A DNA stretch of 63,727 bases from Chytridium lagenaria (Eukaryota; Chytridiomycota; Chytridiomycetes; Chytridiales; Chytridiaceae), in contig JAHLKC010000181.1 of NCBI GenBank assembly GCA_025449115.1, positions 1 to 63,727 of the forward strand. Reading direction: 5' to 3'. The first letter of the stretch is position 1, and each line of letters starts with the position of its first letter. The translations under genes were made by a program, and so were the position numbers. The notes under the pieces are model-generated. The model made no database searches. It had not been told where the DNA came from and saw only the letters and a program-made list of their open reading frames with translations. Shown here piece by piece: positions 17,327 through 28,600 of the stretch.

Positions 17327-18320
17327 ATGGCCACCAAACTGACATGCTTTGTTGTGGGGCCGATGAAGTCTGGTAAGAACGAACGAACGCCCTTCTCCGA
17401 TGCTTACCGGCTTACCTTGATGCACTGGATTCCAATAAACCTCCTTCTCTTCCGTCATCATTCCATCTGCGCATCCATCCGTATCCGCTCTGACTAACCG
17501 ACGGCTACTTTCATTCTGGTGTCTGTGTGTGTGTGGTGTGAATAGGCAAGACCAGCATCGCAAACTACCCTCGCTGATGTCGCAGAGTCTGTCATTGTGG
17601 GAGAATATCATCCTACACAGGGCGTGAGGATTCTAGAGTGCGAGAGGACAATCAAAGCGCAGAAAAAGTACAAGGAGGCAACAGTCACAGGTAGTTATCA
17701 TCCCTTAACGGGCTATCTACAGGAAAACTTACTCTCATCACCTCTAACTACCTAGTCGAGATTTGGGATTGTAGCGGAGACCCTTGCTATCTTCCAAACT
17801 GGCCAGCAGTAGCTTCATCTGCAAGTGCTGTCATATTTGTCTGTCCACCAGAGAAAAAGTCTGAGAATGATCTTGAAGTTTGGTGAGTTTTCTTTATCAT
17901 AATATTAGTTGACAGTATTGAATAGGCATTCGATGTTCTCATTTTTGAAAGAATCCCAAAGCGTCGTTTTTGCAAACAGGACACTTTTGGCAAACTCAAA
18001 AACGACGTATAAACTAAAGCCTCAAGGTAAAGTACTACTCCTTCAATCTTACTTGCCAAAAGCGAGCATTTATTACCCTTAGCTCTCGACTTAAAAAAAA
18101 ATGCTGTTTTGAGCGGGTTGAATTCACTATTCCTTCTCTCCTTTTTAAGCGCGTTATACCTAATGAATTCATAGGCAAAAGTTTATCGAAAGTTCCGATT
18201 GTTTACACATCAGTTGAAGAGCAAGAAACGATCAAGAAGGAGTTTGACCGTCTTCTCACATCCGTCTACGCGGTGGCATGTGAAAACAGAGAAAAGGAGG
18301 AACAAAGTTTACTGTCTTAA
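17327..18320 (+). CDS. IFT22: Intraflagellar transport protein 22 (RABL5-like GTPase)
   Basis: Small Rab-like GTPase of the IFT-B complex, which moves cargo along cilia and flagella. Five exons: 17327-17372, 17546-17690, 17756-17882, 17926-18026 and 18175-18320, giving about 187 residues, the family size. The P-loop is split by intron 1 (VGPMKSG/KTSIANYL). YHPTQGVRILE is the IFT22-specific switch I segment, and EIWDCSGD is the switch II (WDxxGD) motif. The C-terminus has the family's EEQETIKKEFDRLL and a final ENREKEEQSLLS resembling human SRDREEMSIMT. All splice sites are GT..AG and no frame correction is needed. It is divergent from RPC1. Confidence 0.92.
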
Positions 18321-18867
18321 CCTCAAAGTTCCTCATGTGTATTTTTGTGACTCAAAATAATTATAACGTAATGGACTGCCTAGCGTTACTGTTTGTTTTT
18401 GATAAAACGCGAGAGTGGTTGCAGAAGAACTCTATTCCGTATTTATATTATTTGGTTGGTTTATCTTCTCTCCACTCTAGCAATATGTGTGCAATAGCAA
18501 CACTGTAAACGATATACAATCAAGCCCCATTTGTAACGCGTCAGCCCTCATAAATTTTATCCCATCGCTCTCCCCTTATTCCATTCATGTAACCTCCCAT
18601 CCTGCTTCCCGCCCATCACAAGAATTACCCTACAGCTATATGCCTTGCTGCCCAATATTCCGACACCTTCCTTCCCCAATTCTCCCCCTTCCCCACCCGC
18701 TCCCTCACCATCCCCAAAACCTTTGATACAAAATTCTTCAACACAATCGATTCATTAGGTTCAACCACCCGCGTTCCCCAACTCCTCTGTCGCTATCACC
18801 AAAAATTTATCCCAAGATCTTGATGTCGCCAGAGCGTCCAAAAGGGCTTGGATCATGGGTAGATCCA
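18321..18867. other. spacer between convergent genes
   Basis: The 3' ends of IFT22 (+) and the PPR gene (-) face each other across about 550 bp. It is pyrimidine-rich on the plus strand near 18530-18720. No gene seen. Confidence 0.45.
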
Positions 18868-21726
18868 TTACAGGTGCAGCTGGGTGTGTGGGAGACTTGT
18901 CCAAATACGTTCAACGTATTCACTGGTGTCTTCACTTGAACAAGCTCTTAGCAACTTTACAAAGCGGCGGGACCCGATCGAGAGCGAAGGAGGTTGAAAC
19001 TGCTTGCCGAAAGGCTTCGAGAGTTGATTAAACAGTGTCTGATCCCGTTCATTAAATAGCTCTTCCGAGTCTGATGTCAAGGGTAAAACCCCCTTCCCTC
19101 CCATATAGAACCCAAGAAAAGACCCGTATGAGGTCCAGACTTCACAAAGCCTCTTCATATCCTCGTGAAAAGCATGAGGTTCCGTATACAAGCTCGGTGT
19201 CTGTCCCACAAAAACTAAACTCAAATGATCCACATCCTCAGCGTTCCCATTCATCACACTCAAAGCAACCATATCTGAAAGCAACTGTGGATGAGACGTC
19301 AAACTCGCGTACAAAGCCGTTCGACTATCCACAGGGACGTTTCGAAGCAAGTTTTGAGCTCCAAGAGCTCTGTACAAAAGCGTTGCATCGACGACATCGT
19401 TGCTCCGTGTCGCAACTTCCAACAACCGGTTCAAGCATCTCTGCTTGAACGAGAAAGCGTGATTACGAAGATCAGCAAACATGTTCTCGTAGAGCGTTGA
19501 AATGTACGTTGCTTGTCATGTCTTGCTTGCGAGTCACTATCAGATCGGACCTTGGCCTTGGAAAGCTGTCGTTTTTTTCTCAGCACCTCCACAATGATAT
19601 TCTCAAAGGCCGTAGGGGATGAGGGTAATGGGGTACCAATATCCCTTAAAGAGCGTTCCCTGACCGAGTTCACGGCACATTGACAGACGTCGTAATCCAA
19701 TGTCGCCAAACCAGTCCGGAAAAGAATCAGATCCATCGCGTCTGTCGGGTCCAGCCCGAAAGACGAAACGCGATTGTACATATTCACGACCTTTGAATAA
19801 TTCTTGGTTTGCAAGTACACTTTCATGGCCGTATAAAACACAACAGCATCAGGCCGTAACCCTTCCGATAGCATGTAATGCACCGTTTTCAAAGCATTCG
19901 ACGTTAGCGAATTCTGCAAAAAGGCGTTTGCTAGAATTGTATACGTGACCGGTGTCGGCGAAACACCTGAATCCACCATCTCCTCAAAAATATGCGTGAC
20001 GGCCGCCAATTCCCCCAACTTGCTCTTCTCATGCATAATCAACGAATACGTGTACACGTTCGGCTTAATCTCCGCTGAAAAGAGCTTCTCAAACCACCGT
20101 TCCATTGCCTCCGAATCAATGGATTTAGCCACAGCGTACATCAGGATAGTATACGTCACCACGTTCGGCCTCAGCCCTGAGCTTAGCAGCCGATCGTACC
20201 ATTCCAAACACGATGTAAGGTCTTTGCCGTTGGCATACCCATTCATCATAACATGAAATAACGCATGATCACATTGCGCCCCCCCAACCTCCACGTCATT
20301 AAACACCTCCCTCATCCTATTAATATCGCCAGCTACCGACAGTGCAGCAATGGTGGAGGTTAATACCCTGATATTCGGCGCCAAACCCTCCCTTATCATC
20401 TCATCGTACGTCGAAACAGCTTCTAAAGGCTTATTGGCTAATGTGTAAGCCCGTATCAGGATGTTGTAGACATGCTGATCAGGTCTTATCCCTGATGCTT
20501 TCATATCCTCTAGACACTCCAATAGTCTTCCCAAACCCCCGACTCTGTAGTAGGCATGAAGGAGGCCGGTGTAGGTTTTCACGTTAGGCCGAACGCCGTG
20601 TTGTAACATCTCCCCCAAAAGCAATTTCGCGTCATTAAAAGCTTGAAACGAGCCTTTAGCTACCCCGGCCTTAAGTTTTCCATCAATAAGAGATGAGTAT
20701 CCTATCAATAGTCTCTTCTCATCAGCAGAGACCATCTTGAGTTGGTTCAGACGTTCAGAGGCATTTGGGATGTCGTAGAGGGCGGTATGCGCGGTTATGG
20801 AATTCAAGATGAATTCTTCGTTCGTTTCAGGGTCAATCCCGTGAGCACTGACTTCATCATACATCCGTGTCAGATCACTGCGACTCTTATTCACTGATGA
20901 AAACCCAACGCTCAAGTATGCAAAGACTCTGGCAGATGGCTTCAACCCTTTCTCCTTCATCCTCTTCAAACACCGCGCGCGGCGCTTTGAAAATCCCTTT
21001 CCTTGATAAACGATGGTATTAAAATGCTATAAAGATACTCTGCGAGCTCTTTATCCGTATTCTCATAATCTTTCACCATTCTCGCGGCATCCTTGAGTTG
21101 CCCCAGCTTTGACAGCGCTTTCACGACGGCTCGTGGGGTAGGCATCATAGCATCTCTTGACGTCTGGTTCCATTCCGAAAACAGACCAACAACCTCATGC
21201 CAGTTTCCGAGTGCTGCTTGAGCGTTCATAAAAGTGATCATGGTGGTTGAGGAGATAGGGACTTTGGAACGACGAAGATGGGATGCTTCGACAACTATTT
21301 CGTTGGCGTGGTCGGAACGAGGTAAAAGGGATGCGAGTTCTGCTATCCGCTCCTCGCGACGATGACCGATGGTAGATGCATTGGGTGACTTTCGATCCAA
21401 AGTAGCATGCTGCCAGAAACGATGAAGAGAGAACAATTAGTATTATAAAGGCGTTTGGGGGAAAAAAGGTGCCGGTGATGTGTTACGTTTGCGAAGGATC
21501 GAGAGAGCTCTCTTATGGCCTTGTCCTTGACCCGACGAGTCCGATGACTAACGTTGGCTCGTCGAGTCACCAGTGAAAACAGGAAAAGGCATTCCCGGCA
21601 GATCATGGCAATGGCGACAAGTTTTGAAAAATGTTGGTGAGAAAGCCAAAGAGGACCATCAGCGATACCTACGAGACGCTTGGATTCAGTAAGGCCACCT
21701 CCACCGATGCATGCAGAGTCTAACAT
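18868..21726 (-). CDS. Pentatricopeptide-repeat protein
   Basis: About ten 35-residue PPR units run consecutively through the middle. Typical unit starts are GVRPNVKTYTGLLHAY, GIRPDQHVYNILIRAY, GLRPNVVTYTILMYAV and EIKPNVYTYSLIM. PPR proteins bind organellar RNA in a sequence-specific way, so a mitochondrial RNA-processing or translation role is the default inference. An intron ending near 21415 separates a first exon ([11 protein letters not shown] from 21726, or an internal Met) from HATLDRKSPNAST. Two single-base slips are needed: near 20975, to join ERDFQSAAR to KRMKEKGLKPSAR, and near 19495, before MFADLRNHAFSFK. The C-terminal 200 residues lack clear repeats. The 5' end overlaps the presumed start of CDK8 on the other strand. 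Confidence 0.85.
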
Positions 21727-23023
21727 CCCACAACAGTTGCTGCAGGAACCTACGGTCGGGTGTTTAAAGCGAGGTCATTGGACAAGTAGGCCGAGTGCAG
21801 CAGAGAGCGTTGTTTTCTGATGATATTTGGAAAGATCAAATCTAAAGGAATATGCCATCAAAAAGTTCAAGTCGGATAAGGAGGGAGATCCAGCTTTGCA
21901 AAGTGGGATATCACAGTCAGCATGCAGAGAGATATCACTATGCCGAGAACTGTGCCATGAAAACATTGTAGCCTTGGAGGAAGTTGTGCTGGATCCCGCA
22001 GATAGATCTATATACATGGTGTTTGAATACGCCGAACACGACATGCTTGTGAGGCGCCGCTTTCAGCTTTATCAGGCTAACGCGAAACTCTCAGCAAATC
22101 CTTCATTTTCATAGTCAACAGCAAAGAAAGCCAATACCTGAAATCATCATCAAATCACTGTTATGGCAACTCTTGAATGGTGTCGCGTATCTTCACGCGA
22201 ATTGGGTGTTGCATAGGGATCTGAAGCCGGCAAACGTATTGGTGACGTCGACGGAATAGTCAAGATTGGGGACTTGGGGCTGGCGAGAGTTTTTCAGAGA
22301 CCACTTCAACCATTATTTAACGGAGATAAAGTCGTTGTCACTATATGGTTTGAACTTTAGCGCTATGATGATTATGTTAACCATGCAAAGGTATCGATCA
22401 CCAGAACTTCTTCTGGGAACGCGTCATTACACTAAAGCTGTTGGTGAGAATTGACTTTTTTTTAAAGGCTGTTTACAATACTTTAGACATATGGGCCGTT
22501 GGATGCATATTCGCAGAGCTTTTGATGCTCCGCCCTATCTTTAAAGGTGACGAAGCTAAGATGGACAACAAAAAGAACATACCCTTTCAACGAGACCAAC
22601 TCCAAAAAATCTTTGACGTTCTCGGTACCCCTACAAGTAAGCCCGTCTCGTTTATAAATACTCTAAAACCGCTAAAAAAGAGGAGCGATGGCCTGGTCTC
22701 GAACACCATCCGGAAGCTTCCCAGCTTTCGTCGTTTCGCCAAATGTCGAATAATTTGAAATTGGTGTTTCGACAGAGCTCGTCGTCATCTAGTGAGCAAG
22801 CGTTTTTGCTATTGTCGCAAATGCTGGAGTACGACCCGGCGAAAAGGATTTCGGCGGCGGATGCCTTGGAGCATGCGTATTTCAATGAAGATCCGAAACC
22901 CGTTCTCCAGTAACTATTAATCTGATACCACATGCCTCTAACGACTCTGTTTTTTTTAATAGATCTTTCAATGGTATAGATATCAAATATCCTTTACGAA
23001 GATTGCAGGAAGAGCGTATCTAG
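21707..23023 (+). CDS. CDK8: Mediator kinase CDK8 (SSN3/SRB10)
   Basis: Cyclin-C-dependent kinase of the Mediator kinase module, which regulates RNA polymerase II transcription. Diagnostic CDK8 features: glycine loop [25 protein letters not shown] (the family's SMSACRE-type alpha-C, instead of PSTAIRE); [26 protein letters not shown]; a DLG in place of DFG/DMG; and [11 protein letters not shown]. Exons: up to 21785, 21835-22048, 22095-22347, 22391-22443, 22487-about 22632, about 22677-22909, and 22964-23023. The last exon encodes [19 protein letters not shown], the conserved YPxRR tail. A slip near 22257 must be corrected before [11 protein letters not shown]. The start is unclear: ATGs at 21707 and 21711 are both out of frame with the glycine loop by one base and lie inside the first exon of the opposing PPR gene. 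Confidence 0.9.
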
Positions 23024-23079
23024 TCGGACGTTCTTGTTATGTCTCATGCCTATACATAGTGTACATACATATTATTAAA

Positions 23080-26000
23080 ATGAAGACTTTTTTGCCTCAT
23101 TCTTGTGAATACAGCAGAACCATGCAACTCCTCAAAACCGGCAACGTCCGTGAATCCGTCCTCTCCGACCTCCATCTTGATCTCGACAAAGACCTCGAAC
23201 ATGAATGGGGATACGCAGATACTGAAAGCGGTCATCTACTCCGAATGGAGCCCATTTATCTGTCCACATCCGATGAAACTCATCTCGCTCTCGTTTTGCG
23301 GCGGTCCGTGGTCATTGTACGGCGAACCGACACAGCATACGAATTTGGGGCGAGTTATCTGGGATTAGAGGATAGGTAGGAGGGCTGGATTGAGTTGAGC
23401 ATGATGGCTGATGTTGTTAGCCCAGATTCGATATGTCAAGCAGAGATGGTGAATATGGCGGAGGTGAAGCAAACACGGTAAAACAATCAGTGCAGGTTAA
23501 TGACTGATAGTTGAAGGATCGAATCGCTCGTACTCTGCGGATATAGAAGTGGACGACTTGGAGTGTTTGATGTGAATGCGAGGAAGATTGCGGATTATCA
23601 ATTCCACTCAACTCCAATAACGTCCATCAAAGCAATGCTTTCACAATAATTCAAGGGAAGTAGAGGTCATGATGTTTCATGAAGGAAATGTCGTTGTTAT
23701 GGTGAAAGAGATGTCGAAAGGAGAGCAAGGAAGCGGTACGAACCCTCTCCCCCCCTTTTTTTTTTTAATGTATCGTCCATCTAAACAAACAAAAGGACAA
23801 GATATATTTATAGGCTCTCGGTTATGTAGAATCACCAAGGTGGTGCTCGACGTTGAATCCGCCATCTGCGACGTCCTTAGCTTGGGCGATGCAAGAGCAA
23901 GTACAGCTTTTGAAAAACACCCTCACACGCTTACCTCTCTCGATACCCCACATCTCCCCGTAACCTCTCGTTTCATCTCTGTCGGCAAACAACCGATCGC
24001 GGCTTTTTTCAGTCAAGATCCGATAAGTTTCTCACTTACAAACTTTGTGGCGGAAAAGGTCTCGCAAGTGGTGTCCACTTCAGTTTTTTCATTTGCGAAA
24101 TCGTTCTTCTCGACCGATGATAGGAGGGGTGTGAAACCGGAGACTTTGACACCGGTTTTGGCGTTGACGGATAGCAATCGACAGATTTGCCAGATTTCAT
24201 TCCCGTTTCCGGTGGAGACGGGGGAGTACGCAGCGCTTATTGACACGCTTGGACGGGTTCTGATCATGGATGTGAATGAGGGGGAAATTGTAAAAGTGAT
24301 CAAAGGCGCTCGTCATGCTAAAGTGGGGTGGATGTCGAAAGGGGATGTATACTATCTTGCCATATATACAGCGAGAGGGATTGTCGAGATTTATCAGCAT
24401 CCTGGGTTTTCGAGGGTTGCTGCATTTAATGTTGGGGGTGGACAACATTTGATTCAAGTGAGTAGACCGGTGGAAGGAGGTGGGGTTGATTTGGATTGTC
24501 TGTTTGTATCGCAGACGGGGATAATTCGGAAAGTGGGGATTGAGGAGGCCTCGGAGAGTGAGGAGGATATAGTGGCGAACGTCGTTGAGAAATGTCGTGA
24601 GGGGTGGAAACAAGTTGGTGACGGAAAAGTTTCGGAAAAAGTTATATCCGATTTGCCGATTCTAAAGGAACGTGTGGATGAATTTACGGTTTGATTTATT
24701 TTTTTGGTACCTTATCTCTAACTATTTAGATTGCGAGGCTTATAATGGATAACCTCCCGCTTGAAATTTCGTCTATTGCATTATCCGAGCTCTTGCAACG
24801 CGACTATGCATCGGTCATTCCCTCCCTAGACACCTTCATGACCGCCTCAAAAACCTGCCCCTATACCCAGATCCCAACAGAATTAACCCATCATCTTAAT
24901 CTCTATAAATTCAAGAGACTTAGTCACGTCTATATGTTGACTTTATGAGAATCGCAAGATGAGCGGTGGGACAAGCTGGAAACATTTATATCGGCTTCAT
25001 TCGAAAACATTAAAAACTACCACCTTCCTTCTCTGGATACCAACGCCTTCGATAATTCCAACGTCTACTTTGATGCGTTTGATATAGCAGTGTACACGGA
25101 TACGTCACCGTGCTCACTAAAACTGCGGCTTCACCCCGACGCGATTGATGCCGATATCGATACCCAAATATTTCTTTGAGAAACCCATTTCGGGGGTTTG
25201 CAGTATACAAGATTGGAAAACCGCGATACACGATCCCTTCGATCTTCCAGTCTCCGACTGGGTGGTAATTAGTCCCTTCTTTTGGCCACCTCTCACGCTT
25301 TTCAAAGGGTCTATGGCTTTCACGCTTGAGTCTTTTTAGAAAAGGGGATTTTGTAGACTTGAAAGGGATGACGAGGATGACTGCATTTGTGATGCAGCGG
25401 GTTGTTGAAGAGGGGGATGTGGAGACTTTGGATGTTGTTTTGGAATATTGTTGGGGAGCAGAGGAGGTTTGTGTTGTCGTGAGATGACGGAGTGACGCTG
25501 ATAATTTTTCTAGACGTATGCAGTGTATCTTGTCGCAAAGGTGATGGAGTTTTTGTTGCAGAGTGGTGGAGGATTCAAGGTAATATTTATTCTACAGGAT
25601 ATGGATAGTTACCTTTAGATTTTGCTGACATGTTTTTTAATAATGATGGTTTTTCAGAGTCATGCAGAAAGGTTGCAGGAAATGATGTTGCAGATTGAAG
25701 ATTGCTGGTTCAAGTAGTTGACGAGCGTGTGTTTGCGCAGACTGGATTATCAGCGTCAACGTTAGGCATGGTAAGCTGATACATAGCGATAAAGATTATT
25801 ATCTTAAAGTATTTTAATGAATTTTTAGACTGAACGTTTAACTGTTCCGTATTTGTACGCATTACACGAGACGTTTCAACGCCGAGACCACCAGATGGCA
25901 GATAAAAGTGAAAGCGATACCTTACGCAAAAAACTGTTTGAAAGGTTCACCCCTGTTGCACTCAACAGGGTGTGCATCTACCTCGCCTACCTTCACGCCG

Positions 26001-26788
26001 AAGAGTGGCAAAAAACACCAACTTCCATCACTTCTCTCACTCACATGTTCCACTCCCTCCGTGATCTCATCCACCCTTCTCTCCGGACAGGTCTGCTCGC
26101 CTTTCTCCTTGAAGAATTCCTCTCCCCGTTTCTCACGCGCTTAGTTGAAGTCGTTGAGAAGGGCCGGAAAGCTCCGCAGGCGGCGCTTTGTGTCAAGTTG
26201 TGTGGGATGGAGAAGGAGAGGGTTGTGGAGGTATTGGGGATCGTAGAGGGTATGTGTGAAGGAGTACAGGAGGAGAGCGTTGGGGGGGGGATTTTGGGGA
26301 GGTTTTGGAGGTGCCAGCGTTGATGGGGGTTGGGGGATTTGCGGATGGACCTGTTGGGCATGTTTTGATGTGGTTTTCGCATTTGGGGAGGGAGACTGTG
26401 ATAAGCGAGTGAGTCATGGTTCCTTTTTTCCTTCCCTTTTTTGCCTCTTTCTTATGAATCCTACATTACTTTGCTCAGCTATTTTGAAATTGTTTTTACA
26501 CAGGCTAACGTTACCTTTTCCCTTCTTATTTTATAAAGAGCACGCGTCAAAGACCTCCAATCTTTATTGAGATTCCTTAAAGCCGTGTTTGTGTATGATA
26601 TCAAAATGGTGAGGCCTTCGAAACTGTTTCCTGCACGCGTATACATGAGACCCAGCATTGTTGAGGAATTTGAGGAGGAAAGTGATGATGAGGGGGATGC
26701 GAGAAGTCAGGATATTGAGAGTGAGCGGGTTTTGTTTGAGGCAAAGTTGCCAGAGAAGAGTAGTGGTGAGAGGATTTGGAGGGAGTGA
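23080..26788 (+). CDS. RAB3GAP2: Rab3 GTPase-activating protein, non-catalytic subunit
   Basis: Partner of RAB3GAP1. The heterodimer is known as a GAP for Rab3 and an exchange factor for Rab18, acting at ER and lipid-droplet membranes. The N-terminal beta-propeller region matches human RAB3GAP2 block by block. ESLVLCGYRSGRLGVFDV is near 23520. HLPVTSRFISVGKQPIAAFF is near 23950 and matches the SQYITVGSNPFTGFF region. DTLGRVLIMDVNEG (near 24245) and YTARGIVEIYQHPGFSRVAA with FNVGGGQH (24370-24450) follow. Later exons (24745-26788) are more diverged and helical. The last coding segment, from about 26570, holds an acidic EEFEEESDDEGD stretch before the stop. It starts only 56 bp after the CDK8 stop. 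The exact N-terminus and several 3' exon joins are uncertain. Confidence 0.75.
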
Positions 26789-26962
26789 TGTATAATAAAG
26801 TGTGGAGAGGAGGGACATGTTGTTTTTATTTCTTCTTCGGTTGTGCTTTTCACGTAATGTTTGGTGTATGGTGTATGCGCGCACCATCTTTTTGTATGTC
26901 ATTGTCCGCCACAACGACAAAAAGTTTACACTTTTCAACAACCGCAAAGTTTGTTAATTGTC

Positions 26963-28276
26963 ATGGACGAACAGGTGGAAGAAACAGGTATCCCCACCCC
27001 ACCCTACCAGCCATCCGTGCTCTAGGTGTAGACAGCTGCGAGAGCAACCTCTGCAGATGCCTCACACCAAACGATGCATGAGCAGAATTTAGTGATAAAT
27101 GGATGGCTAGGAGTTGACCGTCTAAACCTTTTCTGCCTCTTTTAATGCAAATAGTCAGCGTCGCCTTCAAAGTCAGTTACCAAAAGACGGCCATTGATAT
27201 CAAGTTGCCCATCGACTCGACCGTCTCTGACATCAAAGAGCATGTGTTTGAGACACTCAACATTGCGCAGTCACTTCAAAAGGTTGTTTAACGTCAACTC
27301 CCCATTCGCTTTGACTCTTTAACTCACTCCACAGTCTCTTTACTTTAGCTCCTATTCCGCGGCACAGTCCTCAAAGACGCCACAACACTTCAAGTAATTT
27401 AACGGCATCCCCGCCTATTCTCCTTCTAATTCTTGTCTTTCAATGCAGTCTGCCAAAATCACCAATGGATCCAAAATCACATTAATGGCGGCGCAACCAC
27501 AGGACATCCTCAACATTACTATAGCGAAACCGGTACAGACGGCGGAAGCTGCTGCAGAGGAGACGAGGGAACGGATTTTGGATGCGACGGAGCATCAAAA
27601 AATTATTAAGGGAGGGGTGCCGCCGGATGTGGAGAGGGGCATTGTGGGAGTGAAGGTATGATAAGGAAATGTTATTTTCGTGCCGAGCATGCATGGCAGG
27701 CCTCGTTTGTTTGTTTGTTTTCATTTGGTCTTATTCATTCATTCATTTTATGTAAACCACTTTCTTTCTGTAAACATTCGTAGACCGCCATTCCACCAGG
27801 CGGCATAACCAACCTTCGTAACCACCTCAACACCAAGACGCGCATCTCAATCCTCCCCGCCAGCCAAGAACTTCAAATCGCCACAGCCGAGCGGACCCGC
27901 AAGATTCCCATTTCCAGCATCCAGAGTGTTGTTTCTGAGGCCATTCCAGGTATGAATGTTAATTTTGTTTTGTTTTTTTAGACGGTGAAGAGGAAGTAAT
28001 AAGGGCTTTTCGCTGATGCGGGTTCTTTGGCTTTTCTTTTTCTTTTCTGATATTATAATTAGGACACGAAGGGTATTATGCTGTGGCTCTGCAGTTGGGA
28101 CCAACGATCAAGTCGAGATATTGGGTGTATTGGGTGCCTGCGCAGGTTGGTTTTTCCCCCCCCCCATATTTTGTTGATGTTTCGTGCTGAATATTTCGGT
28201 GTATTTTTCCATTTTTACCTAGTATAAAAACGCACTGGAGGATGCTGTGCTGGGGCCCTTTAGACTATGGATTTGA
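26963..28276 (+). CDS. UBFD1: Ubiquitin-like domain protein UBFD1
   Basis: Orthologue of the ubiquitin-domain protein UBFD1 (UBPH), linked in animals to polyubiquitin binding and NF-kB signalling. Seven exons: 26963-26987, 27155-27282, 27349-27393, 27449-27655, 27784-27949, 28063-28145 and 28223-28276. An N-terminal ubiquitin-like fold spans exons 2-4 (FKVSYQKTAIDIKLPIDST, then SAKITNGSKITLM). The C-terminal domain is highly conserved: TAERTRKIPISSIQSVVSEA, GHEGYYAVALQLGPT and YWVYWVPAQYKNALEDAVLG. All introns are GT..AG and the reading frame is intact throughout, which makes this one of the best gene models in the window. Confidence 0.9.
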
Positions 28277-28600
28277 AAGATGGAAAAATCAGGGATTAGG
28301 CCGTGGATTTCTGTGTTTGTTATTCCGAGGATATTTGATGCTGGTTTTTGTTTGATGAGTTTCCCGCGTAACAATTATGTGTATGTAGAGTGATGATGTG
28401 CATTTATTATTTCACCTTTTTATGACAAGAAAAAGAAAAAAGAAGCAAGAAAAAAAGAACAAACAAAAACCCTGCCTGGCATGGCATTTTTCGAAGATAT
28501 TTTCAAGTCGGTGTTTTTTAACTTTCATGTTTTTGAGCGGTTCAAATAGAAATTGTCAGAGTTTAACTTTGTTTTGATTCGATTTGATTCTTAACGAGGG

